From Entomohabitans teleogrylli (lineage in GTDB: Bacteria; Pseudomonadota; Gammaproteobacteria; Enterobacterales; Enterobacteriaceae), in assembly GCF_001484765.1 (NCBI RefSeq), contig NZ_KQ947383.1, positions 513-64,512 of the forward strand: a DNA stretch of 64,000 nucleotides. The letters are read 5' to 3'. Both the position numbers and the translations under genes were made by a program. Shown here one piece after another: positions 30,228-40,926 of this stretch. Position 1 is the stretch's first letter, and each line of letters opens with the position of its first letter. Below the pieces are notes generated by a model, which saw nothing but the letters and a program-made list of their open reading frames with translations, searched no databases and had not been told where the DNA came from.

Positions 30228-31817
30228 ATGACTACCCCGCTGCTGAATATCGAAAAGCTGTCCGTCGCTTTCGGCCAGGGGCCGGCGCGTCGGACGGTGG
30301 TCGATAACCTGTCACTACAGATAGAGGCCGGCGAAACGCTGGCGCTGGTTGGCGAATCCGGCTCCGGCAAAAGCGTCACCGCCCTGTCGGTACTGCGTCT
30401 GTTGCCGGCGCCGCCAGTGTCTTACCCAGGCGGAGAGATCTATTTTCACGGCCAACCGCTGCTCAACGCCCCGGAAAGCACGCTGCGCAAAATTCGCGGT
30501 AATCGCATTGCGATGATTTTTCAGGAGCCGATGGTGTCCCTGAATCCGCTGCACAACATTGAAAAACAGCTTTACGAGGTCTTGTCCCTGCACCGCGGGA
30601 TGCGTCGTGAAGCGGCGCGGGGGGAAATCATCAGTTGTCTCGATCGGGTGGGCATCCGCAACGCGGCCAAACGCCTCAGCGACTTCCCGCATCAGCTTTC
30701 CGGCGGCGAACGCCAGCGGGTGATGATCGCCATGGCGCTGCTCACCCGCCCGGAATTGCTGATCGCCGATGAGCCGACCACCGCGCTGGATGTCTCCGTG
30801 CAGGCGCAAATCCTGCGGCTACTGAAAGAGCTAAAGCAGGAGCTGAATATGGGGCTGCTGTTTATCACCCATAACCTGAATATCGTTCGCCGCCTGGCGG
30901 ATCGGGTCGCGGTGATGCGTAACGGCCAGTGTGTGGAACAGAACACCAATCAGGCGCTGTTCCACTCCCCGCAGCATCCTTACACCCGGCAACTGCTTAA
31001 CGCGGAGCCGACCGGCTCTCCGCAGCCGCTGGATGTGACTCGTCCCCCGTTGTTGCAGGTGAAAGATCTCCAGGTACGCTTCCCGATTCGCCGCGGCCTG
31101 CTGCGGCGCACTATCGGCTATCACTACGGCCTGAAACAGCTCAGCTTTGACCTGCGGCCTGGGGAGAGTCTCGGGCTGGTGGGAGAGTCCGGATCCGGGA
31201 AAAGCACCACCGGGCTGGCGCTGCTGCGCCTGATCCCGTCGCTCGGCCAGATCACCTTCGACGGTATGCCGCTCGATGCATGGGGGCGACGCCAGTTGCT
31301 GCCGGTACGCCATCGCATTCAGGTTGTTTTTCAGGATCCCAACTCATCGCTGAACCCGCGGCTCGATGTTCAGCAAATCATTGAGGAAGGATTAAAGGTA
31401 CATCATCCGCAGCTCAGCGCCGCACAGCGCGAGCAGCAGGTCATCGACGTGATGGCGGAAGTGGGGCTGGATCCCGATAGCCGCCACCGCTATCCCGCCG
31501 AGTTCTCCGGCGGGCAGCGCCAGCGCATCGCTATCGCCCGGGCATTTATCCTGCGCCCGGAGCTGTTGATTCTTGATGAACCAACCTCATCGTTGGATCG
31601 TTCAGTACAGGCGCAGATCCTGGCGCTGCTTAAGTCATTACAGTCGCGACATCAGCTGGCTTATATTTTTATCAGCCACGATCTTCAGGTGGTGCGCTCG
31701 CTGTGTCATCAGGTTGTGGTTCTGCGCCAGGGAGAAGTGATAGAGCAGGGAGAATGTCAGCGCGTATTCAGTTCACCGCAGGCAGAATATACCCGGCAGC
31801 TTTTGATGCCTGACTGA
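30228..31817 (+). CDS. yejF: YejF, duplicated ABC ATPase of the YejABEF importer
   Basis: YejF (529 residues) fuses two nucleotide-binding domains. Walker A GESGSGKS appears twice (near residues 41 and 322), the signature motifs are LSGGERQRV and FSGGQRQRI, and Walker B motifs are [12 protein letters not shown] and [12 protein letters not shown]. Such tandem ATPases drive the DppD/F-like pair function in one chain. Its stop lies five bases from the convergent end of yejG. Confidence 0.97.
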   Translation: MTTPLLNIEKLSVAFGQGPARRTVVDNLSLQIEAGETLALVGESGSGKSVTALSVLRLLPAPPVSYPGGEIYFHGQPLLNAPESTLRKIRGNRIAMIFQEPMVSLNPLHNIEKQLYEVLSLHRGMRREAARGEIISCLDRVGIRNAAKRLSDFPHQLSGGERQRVMIAMALLTRPELLIADEPTTALDVSVQAQILRLLKELKQELNMGLLFITHNLNIVRRLADRVAVMRNGQCVEQNTNQALFHSPQHPYTRQLLNAEPTGSPQPLDVTRPPLLQVKDLQVRFPIRRGLLRRTIGYHYGLKQLSFDLRPGESLGLVGESGSGKSTTGLALLRLIPSLGQITFDGMPLDAWGRRQLLPVRHRIQVVFQDPNSSLNPRLDVQQIIEEGLKVHHPQLSAAQREQQVIDVMAEVGLDPDSRHRYPAEFSGGQRQRIAIARAFILRPELLILDEPTSSLDRSVQAQILALLKSLQSRHQLAYIFISHDLQVVRSLCHQVVVLRQGEVIEQGECQRVFSSPQAEYTRQLLMPD

Positions 31818-31821
31818 CATT

Positions 31822-32166
31822 TCAGAAAGGATTATTGCTGGAAAACGGCTCGGCAATCGCCACCCCAAAATTTTTCAGGCGGCAGGTGGCGGCAAACTCA
31901 TCCTGGCAATTCACGAACAGACACGGCTCGCCTTCACACTCCAGCACCGAGCTGTCCACAGAGATATCGCTCAGCGCCTGGCTTAGTTTACGCATCACCG
32001 GCCAGGCTTTCTCGCCCCCCGGACTCAGCAACTTCAGGGCGACCAGATCGGCATCGCTGCTTTGATGGTTTTGCGGAATCGGTTCAACACGCGAACCTGT
32101 ATAACCTGCCGACCAGCGATAACACTGCGGCAGGCGATGGACAATGGAAAGTTGTATGGTTTTCAC
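31822..32166 (-). CDS. yejG: YejG family protein
   Basis: YejG is a 114-residue protein of unknown function conserved in enterobacteria. I start it at GTG 32166 ([12 protein letters not shown]), with GGGG about ten bases upstream; this matches the 114-residue E. coli protein. An extension to 32196 adds an unconserved MLCNFRG stretch. Conserved blocks are [15 protein letters not shown] and [12 protein letters not shown]. It is convergent with yejF and faces an AT-rich upstream gap. Confidence 0.92.
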   Translation of the reverse strand: MKTIQLSIVHRLPQCYRWSAGYTGSRVEPIPQNHQSSDADLVALKLLSPGGEKAWPVMRKLSQALSDISVDSSVLECEGEPCLFVNCQDEFAATCRLKNFGVAIAEPFSSNNPF

Positions 32167-32508
32167 GACGTTTGTTCCCCGGAAATTGCAAAGCAATAAA
32201 AAAAGATATCCTTTCTTTATGTTAACACATTGTTTCTAAATTGTACCAGTTTGAATCATTTTCCAGACTTTTTACGCGCTGGTTTGGTACTAACCATTTC
32301 ATATTTTAAGCTTTATTTTTGTGCGATCGCTCACACGAAGGCGCTATATTTACCTCTTTTTGCGATCGGACTCAACTTCTTTCACTACAAAGTAGTGACT
32401 TTTTTTCCAAAACGGTTTTACAAACCAGAAACAATCGTAGCGCTCCGGGAAGAATTTTTGTTGATGTGGATTAATAAATGGGCGTTAACCACGCCCATGG
32501 AGGAAGAT
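32167..32508. other. AT-rich gene-free region between yejG and bcr
   Basis: These 342 bases are AT-rich compared with the flanks and contain no supported gene. A plus-strand frame over 32230-32559 is open but low in complexity and overlaps bcr. The hairpin ATGGGCG (32478-32484) with CGCCCAT (32492-32498) lies after the bcr stop on the minus strand and is followed by TTATTAAT, so it is a plausible weak bcr terminator. The yejG promoter should lie near 32200-32300. Confidence 0.5.
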
Positions 32509-33705
32509 TCAGCGTTTTTTATGCCCGCGGCGGCTGGCATAGAGGTAGAACAGCACTGAACAGGTCGCGCACAGCGCCATAGAAAAGATCATCGGCCACG
32601 CGCTGGTGGATGGCGCGACGGACAGTAGCGCGCCGACAATCGCGCCAATCCCGAAACGGAAGGTACCAGCCAGCGATGACGCGGTCCCCGCCATATGCGG
32701 AAATTCATCCAGGATCACCGCCATCGCGTTAGAGGAAACCATCGATACGCAGCCGATAAAGGCCGCCACACCGAGCACCATCGCCCAGAATCCGGCGTCC
32801 AGTTGCGTGGTGATAACCAGCCACAGCGCCATCACAAACTGCGCGAACAGCCCGCTGCGAAACATACGTATCGCCCCGACGCGCCGTACAAAGCGGCTGT
32901 TGATGGTGGTAACAATAAACAGAAACAGGATATTCAGGGCGAAGTAGTAACCAAAATGCTCCGGCGCCACATGGTTAAGCTCAATATAGACAAACGGCCC
33001 GGCGCTGAGGAACGAAAACATACCGGCGAAGCTGAACCCGCTGGCCAGCATATAGCTCAACACCCGCTTGTGGCGGAACAGCGCCCCGAAGTTGCCGAGG
33101 GTGGTACGCAAATGAAAGGCCTGGCGCTTCTCCGCCGGCAGCGTTTCGCGAATCATAAAAAAGATCAGCGCGCAGGCCAGCACCGCCGCCAGCGCCAACA
33201 GCCAGAAAATGGCGTGCCAGCTCATCCAGACCAGCAGCGCGCCGCCGATCATCGGCGCCAGCAGCGGCGCGATAGTGGTCACCAGCATGACAAACGACAT
33301 CATGCGCGAAAACTCATCCCGGGAATACATATCGCGCATCAGAGCATTGATCACCACGCTGGCCGCGGCCGCGGCCAGACCGTGAACGAAACGCATGGCG
33401 ATCAGTTGGTCAATACTTTGCGCCAGGGCACAGGCCGACGCCGCCACGGCAAACACCAGGGTACCGCCAAGGATCACCGGCTTGCGCCCGAGGCTATCGG
33501 CCATCGGACCATAGAACAACTGGCCGATGGCAAACCCCAGAATATAGGCGCTGAGGGTCATCTGCGCGCTCCCGGCAGGCACCTGGAACTGCTGGGCGAT
33601 CACCGGCAGCGCCGGCAGATACATATCAATGGACAGCGGCATCAACATCGCCAACAGCCCGAGAATAAACACAATACCCAACGACGAATTTTTCCCGGCG
33701 GTCAC
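32509..33705 (-). CDS. bcr: Bcr, multidrug (bicyclomycin/sulfonamide) efflux MFS transporter
   Basis: Bcr (398 residues; E. coli 396) is a 12-helix Bcr/CflA-family proton antiporter that exports bicyclomycin, sulfonamides and dipeptides. Diagnostic stretches are [15 protein letters not shown] at the N-terminus, [15 protein letters not shown], and [21 protein letters not shown] (in part). The start is GTG at 33705, six bases after AGGAG. It ends at 32509 beside an AT-rich gap and starts 20 bases after the rsuA end, so rsuA-bcr are probably co-transcribed. Confidence 0.96.
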   Translation of the reverse strand: MTAGKNSSLGIVFILGLLAMLMPLSIDMYLPALPVIAQQFQVPAGSAQMTLSAYILGFAIGQLFYGPMADSLGRKPVILGGTLVFAVAASACALAQSIDQLIAMRFVHGLAAAAASVVINALMRDMYSRDEFSRMMSFVMLVTTIAPLLAPMIGGALLVWMSWHAIFWLLALAAVLACALIFFMIRETLPAEKRQAFHLRTTLGNFGALFRHKRVLSYMLASGFSFAGMFSFLSAGPFVYIELNHVAPEHFGYYFALNILFLFIVTTINSRFVRRVGAIRMFRSGLFAQFVMALWLVITTQLDAGFWAMVLGVAAFIGCVSMVSSNAMAVILDEFPHMAGTASSLAGTFRFGIGAIVGALLSVAPSTSAWPMIFSMALCATCSVLFYLYASRRGHKKR

Positions 33706-33725
33706 ACTACACTCCTGACATTCAT

Positions 33726-34427
33726 TTACGACATACCGACACTGGCGATTTCCCCGGCAGTAAGCGGACGATATTCCCCCTCCCCCAGCGCCGGATCGAG
33801 GACGATAGCGCCAATGCGCTCCCGGTGCAGCGCCACGACGTGATTGCCTACCGCAGCGAACATACGCTTAACCTGATGGTAGCGCCCTTCGCTGATAGTC
33901 AGCCGTACCTGGGTTGGGGTAATGATTTCCAGTTGCGCGGGTTTGGTAAGGCTCTTCTCATTATGAAGCTGGACGCCGGCGGCAAACTGTTCGCCGACGC
34001 CTTCCGCCAGCGGACTGTCGAGGGTGACCAGGTAGGTTTTTTCGCAGTGATGGCGCGGCGACGTAATGCGATGCGACCACTGACCATCGTCGGTCATCAG
34101 CACCAGGCCGGTGGTATCAATATCCAGACGGCCTGCGGCATGGAGCTTATGCGCCATCGGTTCATCAAGAAAATAGATAACCGTCGGGTAATCCGGATCG
34201 TCCGTCGAACACACATAGCCCTGCGGTTTGTTGAGCATAAAATAACGTGACCCGTTGTGCTGTTCCAGAGGGTTGCCGTCATACTCCACCTGGTGTTCCG
34301 GGGCCAGTTTAAACGCGCTGTTCTTCACCACGTCACCATCGACGGTGACGCGACTGGCGCGAATCTCTCGTCCGGCGATAGCGCGGCTTACCCCAAGCTG
34401 TTGGGAAATAAATTTATCAAGTCGCAT
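33726..34427 (-). CDS. rsuA: RsuA, 16S rRNA pseudouridine-516 synthase
   Basis: RsuA (233 residues) makes pseudouridine at position 516 of 16S rRNA. It has an N-terminal S4 RNA-binding domain ([23 protein letters not shown], two blocks), and the catalytic domain carries the family motif [17 protein letters not shown] with the catalytic aspartate. The C-terminal [15 protein letters not shown] block is typical. It precedes bcr on the same strand. Confidence 0.97.
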   Translation of the reverse strand: MRLDKFISQQLGVSRAIAGREIRASRVTVDGDVVKNSAFKLAPEHQVEYDGNPLEQHNGSRYFMLNKPQGYVCSTDDPDYPTVIYFLDEPMAHKLHAAGRLDIDTTGLVLMTDDGQWSHRITSPRHHCEKTYLVTLDSPLAEGVGEQFAAGVQLHNEKSLTKPAQLEIITPTQVRLTISEGRYHQVKRMFAAVGNHVVALHRERIGAIVLDPALGEGEYRPLTAGEIASVGMS

Positions 34428-34596
34428 TGCGTTAGCTGCCTGTCAGTGCGGGTGCCGGTGCGGTTAACCGGCGCTATAAAATGCAGAAAGAGCCCGCAAG
34501 TATAACCACCCGCGACATGATGAGAAAGGACCGATTTGTGCGCCGCGCCGTAGCATCTCATTCAGCTTGCGGGACAATCTTTAAACCGCGCAAGGG

Positions 34597-34715
34597 CTGC
34601 CCCTGACTGAGTGGGGCGAAACCCCCGCCATGTCCCGGGGAAACGGGTAAGTCAGAGGCCGGGGCGAACCGGCGTAGCCACGCCACATGCAACTTGCCGC
34701 ATGACGCGTATAATA
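34597..34715. repeat. ERIC-like palindromic intergenic repeat
   Basis: The segment resembles the right half of enterobacterial ERIC elements: GTAAGTCAGAGGCCGGGGCG (34647-34666) parallels the ERIC block AAGTAAGTGACTGGGGTGAG, and CCACATGCAACTTG (34683-34696) followed by CATGACGCGTATA (34700-34712) parallels the conserved end CACATGCAACTTGAAGTATGACGGGTATA. Internal inverted pieces TGACT (34604-34608) and AGTCA (34650-34654) can pair. It lies between the divergent rsuA and radD starts and may contribute the TATAAT near 34710. The match is by memory of the consensus, so it is tentative. Confidence 0.5.
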
Positions 34716-34744
34716 GCCCGGATATTTCACTAACCTGATACGCC

Positions 34745-36505
34745 ATGTCTTTTACCCTACGCCCTTACCAACGTGAAGCGGTGGATGCCGCTCTCGACTA
34801 CTTCCGCCGCCAGACCTCGCCGGCGGTGATTGTGCTGCCGACCGGCGCCGGGAAAAGCCTGGTGATTGCCGAACTGGCGCGGCTGGCGCGGGGGCGCGTG
34901 CTGGTACTGGCGCATGTTAAAGAACTGGTAGCCCAGAACCACGCCAAATATTGCGCGCTGGGGCTGGAAGCGGATATCTACTCCGCCGGATTGCAGCGTA
35001 AAGAGAGCGCCGGCAAGGTGGTTTTCGGCAGTATTCAATCGGTGGCGCGGCAACCCGAGCGTTTTCAACAGCCGTTCTCGCTGTTAATTATCGATGAATG
35101 CCACCGTATCAGCGATGACGACGATAGCCAGTATCAGCAGGTACTCAGCCACCTGCGGCAGGTGAACCCTCACTTACGTCTGCTCGGCCTGACCGCCACC
35201 CCTTTCCGGCTGGGCAAAGGCTGGATTTATCAGTATCACTATCATGGTATGGTGCGGGGTAATGAAAAGGCGCTGTTTCGCGACTGTATCTATGAGTTAC
35301 CGCTACGCTATATGATTAAGCACGGCTACCTCACCCCGCCCGAACGCCTCGACATGCCGGTGGTACAGTATGATTTCAGCCGCCTGCAGGCGCAAAGTAA
35401 CGGTTTATTCAGTGAAGCAGACCTGAACCGCGAACTGAAACAGCAAAAACGCATTACGCCGCATATCGTCAGCCAGATTATGGAGTTTGCCGCCAGCCGT
35501 CAGGGGGTCATGATTTTTGCCGCTACTGTCGAACACGCCCGGGAAGTGACGACGTTACTACCCTCCAATGACGCCGCGCTGATTACCGGGGAAACGCCCG
35601 GCCCGGCGCGCGATACCCTGATAGAGGCGTTTAAACAGCGCCAGTTCCGCTACCTGGTCAACGTCGCGGTGTTAACCACCGGATTCGATGCTCCGCATGT
35701 CGATCTGATTGCCATTTTGCGCCCTACCGAATCAGTAAGTCTTTACCAACAAATCGTGGGCCGCGGGTTGCGCCTGGCGCCGGGCAAGCGCGACTGCCTG
35801 ATTCTGGATTACGCGGGCAACCCGCATGACCTTTACACACCGGAAGTCGGCACGCCAAAAGGTAAAAGCGACAATGTACCGGTACAGGTGTTTTGCCCTT
35901 CCTGCGGGTTCGCCAATACCTTCTGGGGTAAAATGACCGCTGACGGTACCGTCATCGAACATTTCGGTCGCCGCTGCCAGGGCTGGTTTGACGACGACGA
36001 AGGTTATCGTGAACAGTGCGACTACCGTTTCCGTTTTAAAAACTGCCCGAACTGTAATGCCGAAAACGACATCGCCGCCCGACGCTGCCACCAGTGCGAT
36101 CGGGTACTGGTCGATCCGGACGATATGCTGAAGGCGGCCCTGAAACTGAAGGATGCCCTGGTATTACGCTGTAGCGGCATGACGCTTGAGCACGGAGAAG
36201 ATGCCAAAGGGCCGTGGCTGAAGATAGTTTATTACGACGAAGACGGCGCCGACGTCAGTGAACGTTTCCGGCTGCAGACTCCCGCGCAGCGCACCGCTTT
36301 TGAACAGCTCTTCATCCGTCCCCACAGCCGGGCGCCGGGCGTTCCGCTACGCTGGATAACCGTTGCCGATGTACTGGCCAGTCAGGGGCTGCTGCGCCAT
36401 CCGGATTTTGTTGTGGCGCGCAAAAAAGGCCAATACTGGCAGGTGCGCGAGAAAGTGTTCGATTATCAGGGGCGCTTCCGGCGCGCCAATGAATTACGCG
36501 GCTAA
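34745..36505 (+). CDS. radD: RadD (YejH), superfamily 2 DNA repair helicase-like ATPase
   Basis: RadD (586 residues) is an SF2 ATPase that in E. coli helps RecA-dependent recombination and repair after damage. Walker A is LPTGAGKS near residue 35, the DEAD-box variant is [11 protein letters not shown] near 115, and helicase motif III is [12 protein letters not shown]. Motif VI reads [18 protein letters not shown]-terminal zinc-binding region carries CPSCGF and [18 protein letters not shown]. It starts after the ERIC-like element and is divergent from rsuA. Confidence 0.97.
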   Translation: MSFTLRPYQREAVDAALDYFRRQTSPAVIVLPTGAGKSLVIAELARLARGRVLVLAHVKELVAQNHAKYCALGLEADIYSAGLQRKESAGKVVFGSIQSVARQPERFQQPFSLLIIDECHRISDDDDSQYQQVLSHLRQVNPHLRLLGLTATPFRLGKGWIYQYHYHGMVRGNEKALFRDCIYELPLRYMIKHGYLTPPERLDMPVVQYDFSRLQAQSNGLFSEADLNRELKQQKRITPHIVSQIMEFAASRQGVMIFAATVEHAREVTTLLPSNDAALITGETPGPARDTLIEAFKQRQFRYLVNVAVLTTGFDAPHVDLIAILRPTESVSLYQQIVGRGLRLAPGKRDCLILDYAGNPHDLYTPEVGTPKGKSDNVPVQVFCPSCGFANTFWGKMTADGTVIEHFGRRCQGWFDDDEGYREQCDYRFRFKNCPNCNAENDIAARRCHQCDRVLVDPDDMLKAALKLKDALVLRCSGMTLEHGEDAKGPWLKIVYYDEDGADVSERFRLQTPAQRTAFEQLFIRPHSRAPGVPLRWITVADVLASQGLLRHPDFVVARKKGQYWQVREKVFDYQGRFRRANELRG

Positions 36506-36517
36506 TGCCGTTTTTGA

Positions 36518-36546
36518 TTGCCCCGGCGGGCCGTTATCGCTATAAT
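36518..36546 (+). promoter_or_regulatory. Promoter upstream of rplY
   Basis: TTGCCC (36518-36523) and TATAAT (36541-36546) are separated by 17 bases, a sigma-70 arrangement with a consensus -10. It lies 83 bases before the rplY start, just after the radD stop. Confidence 0.7.
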
Positions 36547-36629
36547 CCCGCCCGCTTTTGCATCCGCAAAGCAGAGAATTTGCCTGTTGCTGGGTCGCCT
36601 GCGGCAGGATTTATTAAAGAGAGAAGTCA

Positions 36630-36914
36630 ATGTTTACTATCAACGCAGATGTACGTAAAGAGCAGGGTAAGGGTGCGAGCCGCCGCCTGCGCGCAGCGAA
36701 CAAATTCCCGGCTATCGTTTACGGTGGCAAAGACGCTGCAATCTCCATCGAACTGGATCACGACAAACTGATGAACATGCAGGCTAAACCTGAGTTCTAC
36801 AGCGAAGTGCTGACCCTGGTTATCGACGGTAAAGAAGTAAAAGTTAAAGTTCAGGCTGTACAGCGTCATCCGTACAAGCCGAAACTGCAACACATCGACT
36901 TCGTTCGCGCTTAA
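36630..36914 (+). CDS. rplY: 50S ribosomal protein bL25 (RplY)
   Basis: RplY (94 residues) binds 5S rRNA loop E. It is the short, CTC-domain-free gammaproteobacterial form. Conserved segments are [24 protein letters not shown] and the C-terminal [18 protein letters not shown] (in part). The start follows AGAGAGAAG (36619-36627). A strong terminator follows. Confidence 0.98.
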   Translation: MFTINADVRKEQGKGASRRLRAANKFPAIVYGGKDAAISIELDHDKLMNMQAKPEFYSEVLTLVIDGKEVKVKVQAVQRHPYKPKLQHIDFVRA

Positions 36915-36930
36915 TCGCAACAAGGTCAGA

Positions 36931-36959
36931 AAAAACGCCGCGCTCGCGGCGTTTTTTTT
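36931..36959 (+). terminator. Terminator of rplY
   Basis: AAAACGCCGCG (36932-36942) pairs with GCGGCGTTTT around a short loop, followed by a T-run to 36959, 17 bases after the rplY stop. Confidence 0.93.
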
Positions 36960-37112
36960 ATGCTGATTTTTACCGCTCCGCCATACCGCCAGCCCGGATG
37001 GGTTCTCAAAATACATTACTTCTCTGCTTTTTATTACGGTTCATCTGTATGCTCTGAACAGGCTCTTCTATAATTCATCTCCATTTCCCAAGGAGTAAAA
37101 TAAAGGAAATAA

Positions 37113-39398
37113 ATGAAAAGGATATTCATATTAATATTATCAATATTAATTGGTTGTGACGATCATTCCGATCTCCCCCCGGCGAGAGAAAATAATTATC
37201 ATGTGACATTGATAACCGGGCTGGATGGCAAAGCGCATATCGTCCACCAGGGTACTCTGCAGTATCTTTTGCAGGATAATAATAGTGTCAGCGCCCAATG
37301 GCGCGATTTCTCCGGCGATTTTCTGGGTGAAAAAAATCCTTTTTTCATCATGAATAAAAAATCCTCCCCTGACCACCTGTATAGCGCCACTCAGCAGATA
37401 CTTCAGACGCCCTTCCACATTGATTTATCAACCCAAAAAAGCGACTTCTCTTCTAACCTCGCGCAGCGTATTACGGCGGATGAGCTACTGGCCCGGGAAC
37501 TCGACAAAGAGACGCCCGAAGGTGCGGAAGGTTACGAGGCGGTGATCCCGGCGGTAAATCATATCTACACGCTACTGGCATCCGGCGACGGAATGCTGGT
37601 GAATTTTCGTTTTCCGCAAAATACCGGCGATACGCAAAAATATACTGCGTTATTTAACACCACAGATGTCACAGTTAAAGTCGAAAAAAAGGACGCGGAT
37701 AAAACGTTTTATTCCTTAAAAACCAATAATGACACCACTACGCCGCTGTGGGGAACATTAACGTTTGATAGTCAGACCCGGCAATTACAGAACGCCATAC
37801 TTATCAGCCAGATATCGCCAACCGAAAAAAATCAATTTATCGACGGTAAGTTTATATTTCATATAACCCGCGAAGGCCAGCAGCATGAACAGGGCAAAGC
37901 CGCTGAATATGTCTATAACATATTAAAAAAGGACATTCCGGAGGATGATTTTTTCGCGGTTCCCCGCAGCCAGCCCTCAGTTAATCCCGACGCCGCCAGT
38001 TTCCCGTGGAATGGCCTGATCACCGCTCAGAAAGGCAACCTTATTAATCTTTATACACCGCTGAGCGCCAGCCAGTTCCGCTATTACGCCTCCGCCCAGC
38101 CCGGGCCTGACAATATGTCGCTTTCCGCAATCACGGTCCGCGATATTGAGGGAAAAGCGCTTCCGGGCCCCTTCAGTATAGATATCATTGGCTATGCGCT
38201 GGAGCAGAACGTTACCGCCGGGAACAGCTACGGCATTCAGCTCGCCGCGCGGGTGACTCCGGAAGAAAACCGACCGCTGCCGCCGCTATACTCTCTGGAG
38301 GCGGACATCACCTGGCTGCAACCCTTACCCGTCATCCCCACCCGTATCACGCTCGACCCCCGCAACCCCCTGAAAGCCAGATCGGGAGCGCGGGATATCA
38401 CCTTCGTTCCCCACGCAGACGATAACCAGTGGGAAGTCTTCTCCGGGATGCCTGGCTCTCAGGGAATTCAGCCACTCAATTTCATCGCTGACGGAGAAGG
38501 CGTTACACGTTCGTTATCCTGGAATACTCCCTTTAGCTTCTTCAGCCCTGGCGGGGAGTTCGACCTGAAAGACAAAATTATTTTATCAGGATTATCTACA
38601 CCGCTTGGGGAATATTTCCGCCTGCGAGCCAGCGCGCCTCCCACGCTGGCGCTGCTCGATTCCCCCACCGAGAGCAAAAAAAGCCGATATTTCTGGCATA
38701 CCCCGCAAGTGTTTAACCAACGTGCCGATGTCAGCCTGCCGCCGCTGCAATTTAACCCTTATGCCCTGGCGCCGAGGAAAAATATCGATACTGCCACGCT
38801 GGAGCAATACCTTTCCCTGGCTGAAGAAAAGCATCAGTCCGGCCCACAGCAGGACCGCAAACGTATCAGCATTGACTCCACGATCAGTCATACCTGCGAA
38901 TTATCGGTGGATGCGCAAGATTTGCGCTGGAAGCAAACCGGCTTTGGCGCCACCTCAACCTTTGAACTAAGCGGTTTTGCCACGGCGGAGCGCAGAACCG
39001 TCAGGGCCACCGCAACCTGCTTACCTGGCATATGGCGCCCCATAGCGCTACCGGTAGCCTCGGTATGGGTCAGCATCGCAACATTGCAGGCGTTTACCCC
39101 ATTAACTGCGCAAAGCAATGCCTGGGCGTTTTTCAACCACACCCGTTTTATCGACCAACAGGGTACGCAACTGGCCCCGCTGCCGGCCCCATTGCTGACG
39201 GATGATACCCCGGGAGAGCCCGGCGTTATTCTGCGCCCCTTCGTACCACTGCTGATGAAATCAACCATCAGCCAGTTCACCAGTCCACAGGGAAAACTGC
39301 GCTTTAGCGCTCCGGTCACCCATATTGAACGCTTCGAAAAGAGTGACGCCCAACCGGTGATTTATCGCTGGGATATCCCGCTGGCGACAGAAGAGTAA
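37113..39398 (+). CDS. Orphan lipoprotein of unknown function (761 residues)
   Basis: I do not recognise this protein. The N-terminus MKRIFILILSILIGC is a lipoprotein signal with lipobox ILIGC (Cys15); the residue pair after it (Asp-Asp) would favour inner-membrane retention under the +2 rule, which is an inference. No membrane helix follows. It has an alpha-poor, beta-rich look, with two visible sections (about 30-270 and 300-750) rich in Pro, Thr and Ser, and two Cys residues far apart near 600-640. The ribosome binding site is AAGGA upstream of 37113. It has its own slot between rplY and yejK, where E. coli has none, and the first 800 bases are AT-richer than the flanks, suggesting acquisition. 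Confidence 0.8.
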   Translation: MKRIFILILSILIGCDDHSDLPPARENNYHVTLITGLDGKAHIVHQGTLQYLLQDNNSVSAQWRDFSGDFLGEKNPFFIMNKKSSPDHLYSATQQILQTPFHIDLSTQKSDFSSNLAQRITADELLARELDKETPEGAEGYEAVIPAVNHIYTLLASGDGMLVNFRFPQNTGDTQKYTALFNTTDVTVKVEKKDADKTFYSLKTNNDTTTPLWGTLTFDSQTRQLQNAILISQISPTEKNQFIDGKFIFHITREGQQHEQGKAAEYVYNILKKDIPEDDFFAVPRSQPSVNPDAASFPWNGLITAQKGNLINLYTPLSASQFRYYASAQPGPDNMSLSAITVRDIEGKALPGPFSIDIIGYALEQNVTAGNSYGIQLAARVTPEENRPLPPLYSLEADITWLQPLPVIPTRITLDPRNPLKARSGARDITFVPHADDNQWEVFSGMPGSQGIQPLNFIADGEGVTRSLSWNTPFSFFSPGGEFDLKDKIILSGLSTPLGEYFRLRASAPPTLALLDSPTESKKSRYFWHTPQVFNQRADVSLPPLQFNPYALAPRKNIDTATLEQYLSLAEEKHQSGPQQDRKRISIDSTISHTCELSVDAQDLRWKQTGFGATSTFELSGFATAERRTVRATATCLPGIWRPIALPVASVWVSIATLQAFTPLTAQSNAWAFFNHTRFIDQQGTQLAPLPAPLLTDDTPGEPGVILRPFVPLLMKSTISQFTSPQGKLRFSAPVTHIERFEKSDAQPVIYRWDIPLATEE

Positions 39399-39449
39399 AC
39401 CCGCCGCCTGGCCGGAGAATTGACACCCCCGGCGCAGGGTTTCAGGCAA

Positions 39450-39480
39450 TAAAAAGGCGGAGCCCGAAACGGGATCCGCC
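39450..39480 (-). terminator. Terminator of yejK
   Basis: GGCGGA (39456-39461) pairs with TCCGCC (39475-39480), with inner CCG/CGG pairs around AAA. On the minus strand it is followed by a run of T residues. It lies about 40 bases after the yejK stop. Confidence 0.88.
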
Positions 39481-39520
39481 AAAACCATGCCGGCCTGCAT
39501 GTCGCCGCCGGGCTACAGTA

Positions 39521-40525
39521 TTACTTACCCCCGACGCGACGCTGCAACTGATCGCGCAGGTTAGGCGGGGTACCTTTGATGGTCAGGGTATCGGTGGCCG
39601 GATCCCAGAAGATCCGCTCCCCGAGCAGCATGGCATCAAAATTGATGGTCAGGCCGCCGCCGCTGCCGGCGAATTTGGTCAACTGACGCAGCGTGCTGCG
39701 GTCCGCCGGGAAAGTCTCCTCCAGCTCATAGCCCTGCTCGCTGGTAAACTCCTGGAAACTCTTTTCGCTAACGCCGGAGAGCTCTCTGGACAGGGATTCC
39801 AGCTCAATCTCCTCGCCGGACTGCAGTTGCTCATTGCAGTAGCTGTAGACCTGCTGGCGCACATTCTGGCGCTCGTTCTTGTCGAGTTCGGCCTGCGCGG
39901 TGAAATCATCCACCGCCTGCAGCAGACCGCGGTTCTGCGCTTTAGTATCCAGCCCTTCCGCCGCGCCGAGAAAATCCATGAAGAAATCCGCAACCTTACG
40001 CCCCACCCGCCCTTTCAGCCAGGTCATATAGCGCCGGGATTCCGGATTTGTTTCCCATTCGGTGAGATCGATACGCGCCACGATATCGGCATGGTTAATA
40101 TCCAGGTAGTGCGTGGAGCTGATATCGAGCTGCTCATTCACCCGCATACTGCTGAGGTTGTTGAGTACCGCCACCAGCAGATACTCGACCGCCAGATAAC
40201 GATACTGGCAGAACAGCACAATACCGCCATCGGCAAACGGGTACTTCGCCAGCTCGTCACGCAGCCGTCCGGTCGCCGCGCGGCTGAAAGCGAGGAAATC
40301 CTCCTCTCCTTTACGGCACAAGCGCAGCGACCCGGCCAGTTCGCTGTCATCATTAAAGGCGCCATAGCCTTTGCTCTTGGCGCTATAGGCGCGATGCAGT
40401 TCCGCCATCATCTCCTGTACTGGCTCGTTGGTCGCCAGCAGGGTATCACGCAGCACCAGTTCGAGTTCCTGTTCGCCGCGCTTGATTAACTGATGTAAAG
40501 CAATCTGGTCGATATCCAGACTCAT
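39521..40525 (-). CDS. yejK: YejK (NdpA), nucleoid-associated protein
   Basis: YejK (334 residues; E. coli 335) is a nucleoid-associated protein that binds topoisomerase IV and gyrase in E. coli studies. Conserved parts are [16 protein letters not shown] at the N-terminus, AKSKGYGAF near 50, and the C-terminal [13 protein letters not shown]. It is divergent from yejL. Confidence 0.95.
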   Translation of the reverse strand: MSLDIDQIALHQLIKRGEQELELVLRDTLLATNEPVQEMMAELHRAYSAKSKGYGAFNDDSELAGSLRLCRKGEEDFLAFSRAATGRLRDELAKYPFADGGIVLFCQYRYLAVEYLLVAVLNNLSSMRVNEQLDISSTHYLDINHADIVARIDLTEWETNPESRRYMTWLKGRVGRKVADFFMDFLGAAEGLDTKAQNRGLLQAVDDFTAQAELDKNERQNVRQQVYSYCNEQLQSGEEIELESLSRELSGVSEKSFQEFTSEQGYELEETFPADRSTLRQLTKFAGSGGGLTINFDAMLLGERIFWDPATDTLTIKGTPPNLRDQLQRRVGGK

Positions 40526-40679
40526 GGTAAACTCTCCTTTTGTGCTGGCCGGTATTCAATCACCTGTAGTTAATCAGTGCAACACTGTTAATCTGTGCGG
40601 CCACTGATAAAATTGCAGAAAAAAAGGCCCTGCTACGGTAAGATATTTCCCTTTCATGTCATAAGCAGACTATTGATCT

Positions 40680-40907
40680 ATGCCACAAACATCCCGTTAC
40701 AGCGATGAACGCGTCGAAGCCCTGTTAAACGAGCTGGTTAGCGTACTGGAAAAACACCAGGCCCAGACCGATCTTTCCCTGATGGTCCTTGGGAACATGG
40801 TCACCAACCTGATCAACACCAGCGTTGCGCCGGCGCAGCGCCAATTGCTGGCCCAAACTTTCGCAGACGCGTTAAAATCCTCCATCCGCGAAGACAAAGC
40901 ACATTAA
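40680..40907 (+). CDS. yejL: YejL, UPF0352 family protein
   Basis: YejL (75 residues, as in E. coli) is a small helical dimer-forming protein of unknown function. The N-terminus [16 protein letters not shown] and the core [14 protein letters not shown] are typical. It lies 19 bases before yejM, so the two are probably co-transcribed. Confidence 0.95.
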   Translation: MPQTSRYSDERVEALLNELVSVLEKHQAQTDLSLMVLGNMVTNLINTSVAPAQRQLLAQTFADALKSSIREDKAH

Positions 40908-40926
40908 GGGATAGTCGTAATACGCT

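Noticed and set aside
32230..32559. Plus-strand open frame of 109 codons in the yejG-bcr gap
   Set aside because: AT-rich, no ribosome binding site, overlaps the 3' end of bcr, and shows no protein-like pattern.
34558..34746. Minus-strand open frame of 62 codons upstream of radD
   Set aside because: It lies within the ERIC-like repeat and has no ribosome binding site.
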